From contig CAIUGQ010000401.1 in the NCBI GenBank assembly GCA_903898725.1, forward strand, positions 1 through 32,113: a stretch of 32,113 bases of DNA, in the 5' to 3' direction. A program made the translations under genes and the position numbers. Position 1 is the stretch's first letter; each line of letters starts with the position of its first letter. The notes below the pieces were generated by a model. That model had not been told where the DNA came from. It worked only from the letters and a program-made list of their open reading frames with translations, and did no database searches. Positions 9,202-17,482 of the stretch are shown in pieces. This DNA comes from an uncultured Burkholderiales bacterium. GTDB lineage: Bacteria > Pseudomonadota > Gammaproteobacteria > Burkholderiales > Burkholderiaceae_E.

Positions 9202-9911
9202 GCGGCCCTCATGCGCACCGCTGCGGGCACCGCGCGGCGCACGGGTGCGAGGAGCGCGAAGATCAGCGCGGCGACCGTCCACACGACGAACGCGGACCAC
9301 AGGTTGTGGCTGAGGAAGTGCGCGCCCTGGACCATCCGCACCGCGCCGAAGGCGACGCCGGCGCCGACGCCGGCCAGCAGTCCGGCGACGCGCAGTCGCG
9401 CATCGTCGAGCGCGACGCCCGCGAAGTAGATCGACAGCAGCGAGAACCCGCCCGAGGCATGGCCGCCGGGAAAGCAGCGGCCGGCCTCGGCGCGGCTCAC
9501 CAGCCATCCCGAGCGGAAGACCGCGTGACCGCCGAACTCGACGAGGTCCCACGGGCAGCGCTGCGCGGTCACCAGCTTCAGCAGGGTGACGACCGCCGGG
9601 CCGGCCGCCATCGCCGCGGTGGTCGCCCACAGCACGTGGCGCCACCGCGCGAGCGCGGTCAGCCGCAACGACGCGATCGAGGTCGCCAGCAGCAGGCACC
9701 AGACGATCCAGACCGCCGATTTCGCGAGCCGGTGGCCGACGAGCTGCAGCAGGTTCGAGCCGCGGGCCGGAAAGGCCTGGAGCACCGGATCGTAGGCGGC
9801 GTTCGCCAGCAGCTGGTCGAGGCCGCTCGAGTCGGCGCCCCAGGCGATCGTGGCGAGCAGGACCGCGACCAGGAGCTGGTCGCGCAGGGGGGAGGGGGCG
9901 AGCGCGGGCAT
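9198..9911 (-). CDS. PAP2-family phosphatase (lipid phosphatase/phosphotransferase-like)
   Basis: LLKLVTAQRCPWDL, CFPGGHASGGFS and RMVQGAHFLSHNLWS PAP2-type motifs; multiple TM segments. Start chosen at ATG 9911. Confidence 0.88.
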   Translation of the reverse strand: MPALAPSPLRDQLLVAVLLATIAWGADSSGLDQLLANAAYDPVLQAFPARGSNLLQLVGHRLAKSAVWIVWCLLLATSIASLRLTALARWRHVLWATTAAMAAGPAVVTLLKLVTAQRCPWDLVEFGGHAVFRSGWLVSRAEAGRCFPGGHASGGFSLLSIYFAGVALDDARLRVAGLLAGVGAGVAFGAVRMVQGAHFLSHNLWSAFVVWTVAALIFALLAPVRRAVPAAVRMRAA

Positions 9912-9981
9912 CGGCGAGGCAGTCTGCCGAGGCGTGTGTCGAATTCCTGTCGAATCCGTGGCGCTCTCGCGCCGGCGCGGC

Positions 9982-11283
9982 TCAGCTCGGCTCGGACAGG
10001 CGCAGCGTGAAGCGAACGCCGCGTCCGGCGCGGGGCTCGACGTCGAGTGTCCAGCCGTTGAGCTCGGCGAGCTGGCGGGCGATCGCCAGACCGAGTCCGC
10101 GCCCGGACTCGGGCTCGTCCGCGGTTTCTCCGCGATCGGCGCGCGGTCCTCGCCAGGCACGCTCGAACACGAACGGCAGATCGGACTCGGGGATGCCGGG
10201 GCCGTCGTCCTCGATGGTGAGCGTGCGGGCATCGCCGGTGGCGACGCAGCGCCCCGGTGCCGCGTGCTCGGCGGCGTTCTGCAGCAGGTTGCGCACGATG
10301 GTCAGCAGCGCGTGCCGGTCGGCGAGGACCGAGGTCGTCGCCGGGATGCGGTTCTCGAGCACCAGACCGCGACGGGCGGCATCGGCCTGCACGGTGAGCC
10401 AGGCATCGTCGATGCAGCGCGCGAGCGCCACCGCTGCGGCAGGCTCGCGGCGGCGTCCGGACAGCATGCGGGCCGATTCGATCGCACCGGCCAGGGCGTC
10501 GACGGTGGAGGTCATCCGCTGCAGCCGGATGTGCTGGGCCTCGGGCAGGGCGGACGACTCGCCGAGCATCTCGATGTCGCTGCGCAGGACCGCCAGCGGC
10601 GTGCGGAGCTCATGGCCGAGGTTGGCGCCGAACTCGCGCTCTCGTGCGATCGCGCGCTCGAAGCGCTGCTGGACCCGCTCGAAGGCCGAGACCAGGCGTG
10701 CCTCCTCGTCGGACGCACCGCGCGCGGTGTCCTCGGGCGCCCCGGGTACCCAGTCGGCCAGGCGGACCGAGAGCCGCTCCATCGGGGCCAGCACGATCCG
10801 CGCGAGCCGGCGGGCCATCGCGATCGCAGCCGCGATGCACAGCCCCCCCAGGCCGATCAGGTAGAGGCCGTACTGGTGGACCTGCTCCTCGTTGCGCTGC
10901 GCGTCATAGGCGACGATCAGGCGGCCGGCCGGGGTCGGCATCGCCACGACGTGCAGGTGGCGGTCGTCGTCGCCGACGCGATGCGGCCCATCGGAGAGGC
11001 TCGCCAGCCTGGACGGCAGGCCCGTCGGCACGCTGTTGCCGTCGATGCGCACCAGCCAGGCTCTCAGGTCCGCGCCGCGGTCGAGGAGGTCGGCCGCGCG
11101 CGGGCCGTCGAGATCACCGCGTTCGGCGTAGGTGGCGAGCTGCCGGGCCTCGGCCAGCACGAGTTCGTCCGCGATCCGGTCCTCCTGCTCCTCGAGCGAG
11201 AGGTAGGCGATCGCGCCCTGGGTGATCACGAACAGCGTGACCAGGGCCGCGAGCGCGTTGGAGACCCGGTGCTGCAGCTTCAT
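9982..11283 (-). CDS. Two-component sensor histidine kinase (PmrB/QseC-like)
   Basis: TM - periplasmic region - TM, HAMP-like segment, H-box GHELRTPLAVLRSDIEML, N-box NLLQNAAEHA, DDGPGIPESDLPFVFERAWRG, GRGLGLAIARQL. Confidence 0.92.
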   Translation of the reverse strand: MKLQHRVSNALAALVTLFVITQGAIAYLSLEEQEDRIADELVLAEARQLATYAERGDLDGPRAADLLDRGADLRAWLVRIDGNSVPTGLPSRLASLSDGPHRVGDDDRHLHVVAMPTPAGRLIVAYDAQRNEEQVHQYGLYLIGLGGLCIAAAIAMARRLARIVLAPMERLSVRLADWVPGAPEDTARGASDEEARLVSAFERVQQRFERAIAREREFGANLGHELRTPLAVLRSDIEMLGESSALPEAQHIRLQRMTSTVDALAGAIESARMLSGRRREPAAAVALARCIDDAWLTVQADAARRGLVLENRIPATTSVLADRHALLTIVRNLLQNAAEHAAPGRCVATGDARTLTIEDDGPGIPESDLPFVFERAWRGPRADRGETADEPESGRGLGLAIARQLAELNGWTLDVEPRAGRGVRFTLRLSEPS

Positions 11284-12038
11284 CGTGCCAGGGGCTCGGC
11301 GGTGGCGATCCGCCAGCCCACGCCGTGCACCGTCTCCAGACCGTGGAAGTCGGCGCCGGCCAGGGCCCGCCGCAGCAGGTGGATCTGCCCGCGCAACGGA
11401 TCGCCATCGGGCAGGTCGTCGGGCCAGAGCGCGGCCTCGAGCTCGGCCCGCGACACGATGCGCCCGGGCTCGCGCATCAGTCGCTCGAGCAGGCGCATCG
11501 ACATCGGCATCAGGCGCAGCACGCGCTCGCCGACCCGGACCTCGCGGTGCCTGCGGTCGAGGCGAAGCGGGCCGGCCACCCGGTCGTCGTCGATCACCTC
11601 GCCGCGGGCGCGCCGGTGCAGCGCGGCCAGCCGGGCGGCCACCTCGGCGAGTGCGACCGGCTTGACCAGGTAGTCGTCGGCGCCGAGCCCGAATGCGTCG
11701 AGCTTGTCGCCGAGGGCGTCGCGGGCGGTCAGCACGAGCACCGGTGCCGCGACGCCCAGCAGGCGGCGCATCGCGTCGAGCACCTCGGTGCCGCTGCGCC
11801 GCGGCAGCCCCAGGTCGAGCACCACGGCATCGAAGGGCTGCGCCTCCAGCCGTCGGAGCGCGGCCTCGCCGTCGTGCGCCAGGTCCACCTCGAAGCCGCG
11901 CCGCGACAGGTACTCGTGCAGGTTCGCGGCGAGCGTGGGTTCGTCCTCGACGATCAGCACTCGGCAGCCCGCACCGAGGGTGGGGTCCGCCGTGGCGACG
12001 GACGGCCCGTCGGTCGACCGTTCTGCGGGGGGGCTCAT
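11280..12038 (-). CDS. OmpR/PmrA-family response regulator
   Basis: VLIVEDEPTLAANLHEYL...VVLDLGLPRRSGTEVL...LTARDALGDKLDAFGLGADDYLVKP receiver and C-terminal winged-helix (RAELEAALWPDD...VHGVGWRI). 4-bp overlap with the kinase gene. Confidence 0.92.
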   Translation of the reverse strand: MSPPAERSTDGPSVATADPTLGAGCRVLIVEDEPTLAANLHEYLSRRGFEVDLAHDGEAALRRLEAQPFDAVVLDLGLPRRSGTEVLDAMRRLLGVAAPVLVLTARDALGDKLDAFGLGADDYLVKPVALAEVAARLAALHRRARGEVIDDDRVAGPLRLDRRHREVRVGERVLRLMPMSMRLLERLMREPGRIVSRAELEAALWPDDLPDGDPLRGQIHLLRRALAGADFHGLETVHGVGWRIATAEPLAR

Positions 12039-12093
12039 CGGCGGCGAGCTTATCGCGTTCGGGGCCGCGCCGCGACTCGCCTAGAATGGCGCG

Positions 12094-12507
12094 ATGACCG
12101 ACGTTCCCGACGACGCCGCCGCCGGGCGGCCCAGCGCGTTCGAGCTTCTCGGCGGCGAATCCCGGGTGCGCGCCCTCGTCGACCGGTTCTACGACCGCAT
12201 GGCGATGGACGAGCGCTTCGAGGCGCTGCACGCCCTGCACCCGAAGCCGCTCGACAATGCCCGCGACCGGCTCTTCTGGTTCCTGTGTGGCTGGCTGGGC
12301 GGCCCGGACCACTACATCGAGCGCTTCGGTCACCCCAGGCTGCGGGCCCGCCACCTGCCGTACCCGATCGGCTCGAGCGAGCGCGACCAGTGGCTGCTGT
12401 GCATGGCCGAGGCGATGGCCGACGTCGAGGTGCCGCAGCCGCTGTTCGATCGCCTGCTCGAGGCGTTCTCGGGCACGGCCGACTGGATGCGCAACCGTGC
12501 GGGCTGA
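12094..12507 (+). CDS. Group II truncated haemoglobin
   Basis: SAFELLGGESRVRALVDRFYDRMAMDERFEALHALHP...FWFLCGWLGGPDHYIERFGHPRLRARHLPYPIG...RDQWLLCM. Confidence 0.92.
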   Translation: MTDVPDDAAAGRPSAFELLGGESRVRALVDRFYDRMAMDERFEALHALHPKPLDNARDRLFWFLCGWLGGPDHYIERFGHPRLRARHLPYPIGSSERDQWLLCMAEAMADVEVPQPLFDRLLEAFSGTADWMRNRAG

Positions 12508-12522
12508 CGCACGCGGGCCGAC

Positions 12523-13833
12523 GTGACACTCGCGACCGCGCTGCTCGCCGCGATCGCAGCGGGGCTGGTGGTGGCGATCGTGCTGCTCGCGCTGCTGGTG
12601 GCCCGGCGCCCCGCCGAGGCGGGCGAGACGCGAGCCGGGTTCGAGGCGCTGGCCGATGCGCAGCGCGCCGCCGCCGAGCGCCTGCAGCGCGAGGTCCGCG
12701 CGGAAGTGCTCGAGCAGGCCCGCGGCAATCGGGTCGAGCTGGCCGAGTCGATCGGACGGTTCGCGCGCCAGGTGACCGCCCAGGCCGCGTCGGTCGCCCA
12801 GATCCAGAATGCGCAGATCGACGGCTTCGCCCAGCAGCTGCTGCGGCTCACCGAGTCCAACGAGCGTCGACTCGCCGAGATCCGCATGACGCTCGAGACC
12901 AAGCTGCGCGAGCTGCAGGCCGACAACGCCGGGCGGCTCGAGCAGATGCGCGCGACCGTCGACGAGAAGCTCAACGCCACGCTCGAGCAGCGGCTGGGCG
13001 AGAGCTTTCGTCTGGTCTCGGAGCGGCTCGAGCAGGTCCACCGCGGCCTGGGCGAGATGCAGGCGCTGGCCTCCGACGTCGGCGACCTCAAGCGGGTGCT
13101 GGCCAACGTGAAGACGCGCGGCATCTGGGGCGAGGTCCAGCTGTCGGCGCTGCTCGAGCAGATGCTCGCGCCGGGGCAGTACGCGGCCAATGTCGCCACC
13201 GTGCCCGGCTCGAGCGAACGCGTCGAGTTCGCGATCCGATTGCCGGGGCGCGACGCCGCCGTCTGGCTGCCGGTCGACGCCAAGTTTCCGCGCGAGGACT
13301 GGGAGCGGCTGCAGCTCGCGCACGACCGCGCCGACGCCGTCGCTGCCGAGGAGGCGGGTCGCGCGCTCGAGTCGCGCATCCGGGCCGAGGCGCGGCGCAT
13401 CCGGGACAAGTACCTGTCGCCGCCGGCGACGACCGACTTCGCGCTGATGTTCCTGCCGACCGAGGGGCTGTATGCCGAGGTGGTGCGTCGGGCGGGCCTG
13501 GTCGACGAGCTGCAGCGCGAGCATCGGGTGGTGCTCGCCGGACCGACCACGCTGTGCGCGCTCCTCAACAGCCTGCAGATGGGGTTCCGGACGTTCGCGG
13601 TCGAGCAGCGCACCAGCGAGGTCTGGGCGGTGCTCGGCGCGGTCAAGACCGAGTTCGGCAAGTTCGGCGACGTGCTCGCCAAGACGCGGCAGCAGCTGCA
13701 GTCGGTCAGCAACTCGCTGGACACCGCCGAGGTGAGGTCGCGGGCCATCGTGCGCAAGCTGCGCGACGTCGAGGAGCTCCCGGCCGCGCGAGCCGAGGCG
13801 CTGCTGCCGGACGACGAGGTGCCGGGCCGGTGA
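12523..13833 (+). CDS. rmuC: DNA recombination protein RmuC
   Basis: N-terminal TM plus coiled coil, then KTRGIWGEVQLSALLEQMLAPGQY, VEFAIRLPG...WLPVDAKFPREDWERL and FLPTEGLYAEV motifs. GTG start. Confidence 0.93.
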   Translation: MTLATALLAAIAAGLVVAIVLLALLVARRPAEAGETRAGFEALADAQRAAAERLQREVRAEVLEQARGNRVELAESIGRFARQVTAQAASVAQIQNAQIDGFAQQLLRLTESNERRLAEIRMTLETKLRELQADNAGRLEQMRATVDEKLNATLEQRLGESFRLVSERLEQVHRGLGEMQALASDVGDLKRVLANVKTRGIWGEVQLSALLEQMLAPGQYAANVATVPGSSERVEFAIRLPGRDAAVWLPVDAKFPREDWERLQLAHDRADAVAAEEAGRALESRIRAEARRIRDKYLSPPATTDFALMFLPTEGLYAEVVRRAGLVDELQREHRVVLAGPTTLCALLNSLQMGFRTFAVEQRTSEVWAVLGAVKTEFGKFGDVLAKTRQQLQSVSNSLDTAEVRSRAIVRKLRDVEELPAARAEALLPDDEVPGR

Positions 13834-13957
13834 ACCGGGGACCTGGCGCCGCCTGCGGACCCTGGCGGGCGCAGTGGAGGGGTCGCCCGTCGGCGCGGTC
13901 TGTCGGCCGGTCCGGGCGCGCGTGCAACTTCCCGCGTTGCGGCGCGTCGGTTGAGTC

Positions 13958-14920
13958 ATGAACCAAGGCGACCTGCGTTCCACCGTCGAGCCGGACGCGT
14001 CCCCCCGGACCGCTGCCAGCGGCGCTCCCGCGCTCACCGTCTACTTCGACGGCGCCTGCCCGGTGTGCTCGCGAGAGATCGCGGCCTACCAGCGGCTGCG
14101 CGGCGCCGGCTCGATCGACTGGGTCGATGCGTCGCGCTGCGCGCCGCAGGCGCTCGGCCCGGGCCTCGACCGCGATGCCGCGCTCGCCCGGCTGCACGTG
14201 CGCCGCGACGACGGCAGCCTGGTCGACGGCGCCGCCGCGTTCGCCGCGGTCTGGCAGCGGCTGCCGGCGTTCGCGCTGCTCGGACGGATCGCGGGCTGGG
14301 CGCCGCTGCGCCCGGTGCTCGAGGCCGGCTACGTCGTGTTCCTGAGGGTGCGCCGCGCCTGGCGCGCGCCGGCGTCGGGCTGGTCGCCCCAGATCGAGGG
14401 TGACCTGCGCACCGACCATGCCGGCGAGACCGGTGCGGTCTCGATCTACCGCGGCATCCTGGCGGTCTCCCGCGACGCCGGGGTCCGTGCGTTCGCCGCC
14501 CGCCACCTCGAGACCGAGTCGTCGCACCTCGAGCGCATCGAGGCGGTTCTGCCTGCGGGCGCGCGCAGCCGGCTGCTGCCCGCCTGGCGGCTCGCCGGCT
14601 GGCTCACCGGGGCGCTGCCGGCGCTCGCCGGTCCGCGGGCGGTGCACGCGACGATCCATGCGGTCGAGACCTTCGTCGACCTGCACTACCGCGAGCAGCT
14701 CGATCGCATCGACGCGCTCGATCCGGACCGCGTCGATCCGCGCCTGCAGGGCCTGCGCGCCCTGCTCGATGCGTGCCGGGAAGACGAGGTCGCCCATCGC
14801 GACGAGGCCGCGGCCGCGTTCGATGCGCAGCCGCGTCCGGCCGGATGGCTGCTGCGCACCTGGTCGGCGATCGTCGGATCCGGCTCGGCGGCTGCGGTGA
14901 CGGTCTGCCGCCGGATCTGA
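13958..14920 (+). CDS. Fusion: DCC-family (DUF393) thiol-disulfide oxidoreductase domain + Coq7-like demethoxyubiquinone hydroxylase domain
   Basis: N-term LTVYFDGACPVCSREIAAYQRLRG (CxxC); C-term RTDHAGETGAVSIYRGIL, ETESSHLERIEAVLP, HAVETFVDLHY, REDEVAHRDEA carrying the E / ExxH / E / ExxH di-iron ligands of Coq7, in one uninterrupted frame. Confidence 0.88.
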   Translation: MNQGDLRSTVEPDASPRTAASGAPALTVYFDGACPVCSREIAAYQRLRGAGSIDWVDASRCAPQALGPGLDRDAALARLHVRRDDGSLVDGAAAFAAVWQRLPAFALLGRIAGWAPLRPVLEAGYVVFLRVRRAWRAPASGWSPQIEGDLRTDHAGETGAVSIYRGILAVSRDAGVRAFAARHLETESSHLERIEAVLPAGARSRLLPAWRLAGWLTGALPALAGPRAVHATIHAVETFVDLHYREQLDRIDALDPDRVDPRLQGLRALLDACREDEVAHRDEAAAAFDAQPRPAGWLLRTWSAIVGSGSAAAVTVCRRI

Positions 14921-15008
14921 GGCGCGGCGAGCCGAATTCGGCCGGCGTCGCTCGACGCGCGCCCCGCCGCGGGCCGACACTCCCCGCTCCGCAGCAGGGG
15001 AGGCCCGC

Positions 15009-16139
15009 ATGGACTTCGACTTCTCACCCGAGCAGAAGCAGCTCAAGGACCAGGTCCGACGCTATCTGACCGACCGCTGCGACAGCCGGGCGGTGCGCGT
15101 GATCCTCGATGGCCCCGAGCCCTACGACCGCGCGCTGTGGCGCGGGCTCGGCGAACTCGGCTATCTCGGTGCATCGATTCCCGAGGCCGACGGCGGACTC
15201 GGGCTCGGGCACCTCGAGGCCTGCGTGATCGGCGAGGAACTCGGCCGTGCGGTCGCGCCCGTGCCCTGGGACAGCTCGATCGCGCAGGTCGCAGAATGCC
15301 TCGTGGAGGCGGGCACCGCGGCTCAGCGGGCCCGCTGGCTGCCACGCCTGGCCGCAGGCGGCGCCGTGGGCGCCCTGGCCCTGGCCGAGGGCGCGGGGCG
15401 CGTGGACGCAGGCTCGATCCGATGCACCGCACGCGCCTCGGGCGATGGCGGCGCCGCGCTGTCTGGCGTCAAGATCGCCGTCGCCGACGGGGACGTGGCC
15501 GATGTCGCGGTCGTCGCCGCGCTCGATGCGCCCGGCTCGGTCTCGCTCTATCTGCTGGATCTCGACGGATCGGGCGTCGTGCGCACGTCCGTGCGAACCC
15601 TCGATCCCACGCGCAGCCATGCGACGCTCGCCTTCGATGGCGCGATCGCCGAGCGGCTCGGTGCGGCCGGGGCCGGGCTCGCGATCCTCGAGCGCGTCCT
15701 CGATCGTGCCGCGGTGCTCGTCGCCTTCGCCCAGCTCGGCGGCGCCGACCGCGCGCTCGAGACGGCGGTCGAGTATGCGCAGGGCCGGTTCGCCTTCGGA
15801 CGGCCGATCGGCTCGCTGCAGGCGGTCAAGCACCTGCTCGCCGACATGTACGTCTCGGCCACGCTGGCGCGGTCGAACTGCTACTGGGCGGCCTGGGCCC
15901 TGGCCACCGGGTCGTCCGAGCTGCCGGTCGCGGCGGCCAGCGCCCGCGTCGCCGCGACGCAGGCCTACCAGCTCTGCTCGCGCGACGGGCTGCAGGTGCA
16001 TGGCGGCATGGGCTTCACCTGGGCGCTCGACTGTCACCTGCACTACCGCCGCTCGAACCTGCTCGCGCTGTCGCTCGGCGGGCCGTCGCAGTGGGAGGAC
16101 CGGCTGGTCGGCCTGCTGCGCGACCCGGTGGCGGCATGA
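15009..16139 (+). CDS. Acyl-CoA dehydrogenase (divergent subunit)
   Basis: MDFDFSPEQKQLKDQVRRYL...LGYLGASIPEADGGLGLG; C-terminal LQVHGGMGFTWALDCHLHYRRS. GGGGAGG Shine-Dalgarno. Confidence 0.9.
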   Translation: MDFDFSPEQKQLKDQVRRYLTDRCDSRAVRVILDGPEPYDRALWRGLGELGYLGASIPEADGGLGLGHLEACVIGEELGRAVAPVPWDSSIAQVAECLVEAGTAAQRARWLPRLAAGGAVGALALAEGAGRVDAGSIRCTARASGDGGAALSGVKIAVADGDVADVAVVAALDAPGSVSLYLLDLDGSGVVRTSVRTLDPTRSHATLAFDGAIAERLGAAGAGLAILERVLDRAAVLVAFAQLGGADRALETAVEYAQGRFAFGRPIGSLQAVKHLLADMYVSATLARSNCYWAAWALATGSSELPVAAASARVAATQAYQLCSRDGLQVHGGMGFTWALDCHLHYRRSNLLALSLGGPSQWEDRLVGLLRDPVAA

Positions 16140-16161
16140 GCGCCCCGAACCGGAGCCGTTC

Positions 16162-17409
16162 ATGAACTTCGACGACACCCCGACCGAAGCCGCCTTCCGC
16201 GCCGAGGCGCGGGCCTGGATCCGCGCGAACGCGCCGCACGACCTGCACGACGAGCTGGCCGCGGCCGGCTTCGGCCAGCCCGCGCTGCGCAGCCGCGACC
16301 TGATGAGCGCCGCACGCGCCTGGCAGAAGCAGAAGCACGCCGCCGGCTGGGCGTGCCTGCACTGGCCGCGCGAGTACGGCGGGCGCGGCGCGACGCCGAT
16401 CGAGCGCGTCATCTGGGACCAGGAGGAGGGCGTCTACGGCAAGCTGTCGCGCGTGTTCATCATCGGCCACGGCATGTGCGGCCCGACCGTGATGGCCTAC
16501 GCCGACGAGGCACAGAAGCGCCGTCTGCTGCCGCCCCTGGCGGCCGGCGACGAGGTCTGGTGCCAGATGTTCTCCGAGCCGTCGGCGGGCTCCGATCTCG
16601 CCGGGCTGCGCACGCGTGCCGTGCGCGATGGCGACGACTGGGTGGTCGACGGCCAGAAGATCTGGACCAGCGGCGCGCACCTCTCGGACTGGGGCATCCT
16701 GCTGGTGCGCACCGACACCGAGGTGCCGAAGCACGAGGGCCTGACGATGTTCTTCGTGCACATGAAGTCCCCGGGCATCGAGATCCGCCCGATCCGCCAG
16801 GTCAACGGCGAGTCGCACTTCAACGAGGTGTTCTTCACCGGCCTGCGCATCCCCGATGCCCAGCGTCTGGGCGCGGTGGGCGCAGGCTGGCGGGTGTCGC
16901 TGCACACCCTGATGAACGAGCGGCTGTCGATCGGCGCTGGCATGCCGACCGGCTTTCCCCAGATGCTCGAGCTGTGCTGCCGCCTCGAGGCCGGCGGCGG
17001 GCGCGCGGTCGACGATCCGGCGGTGCGTGCACGTCTCGCGACCTGGGCGATCCGCACCAGCGGCCTGAAGTACACCGCGTGGCGAAGCATCTCGGCGCTG
17101 TCGCGCGGCGAGATGCCCGGCCCCGAGAACTCGATCGGCAAGCTCGTCGCCGGCCGCACGCTGCAGGAGATCGCGGCGTTCGCGCTCGACCTGCAGGGGC
17201 GCGCCGGGGTGCTGGTCGATCCCGAGCTCGCCGAGGCCGGTGCGGCCTTCCAGGCGATGCTGATGCGCTCGCCGGCGACCCGGATCGAGGGCGGCACCGA
17301 CGAGATCCTGCGCAACGTGATCGCCGAGCGGGTGCTCGGGCTGCCGCCCGATCTGCGGGCCGATCGCGGCATTCCGTTCAGCCGTGTCCCGACCGGCAGC
17401 GCGCAGTGA
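16162..17409 (+). CDS. Acyl-CoA dehydrogenase
   Basis: HWPREYGGRGATPIERVIWDQEE, WCQMFSEPSAGSDLAGLRTRA, DWVVDGQKIWTSGAH, RIEGGTDEILRNVIAERVLGLP. Confidence 0.94.
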   Translation: MNFDDTPTEAAFRAEARAWIRANAPHDLHDELAAAGFGQPALRSRDLMSAARAWQKQKHAAGWACLHWPREYGGRGATPIERVIWDQEEGVYGKLSRVFIIGHGMCGPTVMAYADEAQKRRLLPPLAAGDEVWCQMFSEPSAGSDLAGLRTRAVRDGDDWVVDGQKIWTSGAHLSDWGILLVRTDTEVPKHEGLTMFFVHMKSPGIEIRPIRQVNGESHFNEVFFTGLRIPDAQRLGAVGAGWRVSLHTLMNERLSIGAGMPTGFPQMLELCCRLEAGGGRAVDDPAVRARLATWAIRTSGLKYTAWRSISALSRGEMPGPENSIGKLVAGRTLQEIAAFALDLQGRAGVLVDPELAEAGAAFQAMLMRSPATRIEGGTDEILRNVIAERVLGLPPDLRADRGIPFSRVPTGSAQ

Positions 17410-17482
17410 GGCCCGCGATGAGGCCCGCGGTGACGATGCATCGCGGTGGCAGAATCGCCGCCTCGACCACGAGGAACCCCGC

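Noticed and set aside
11325-13961. 878-aa plus-strand ORF
   Set aside because: Overlaps the response regulator, globin and rmuC in a different frame; composition is that of a GC-shadow ORF.
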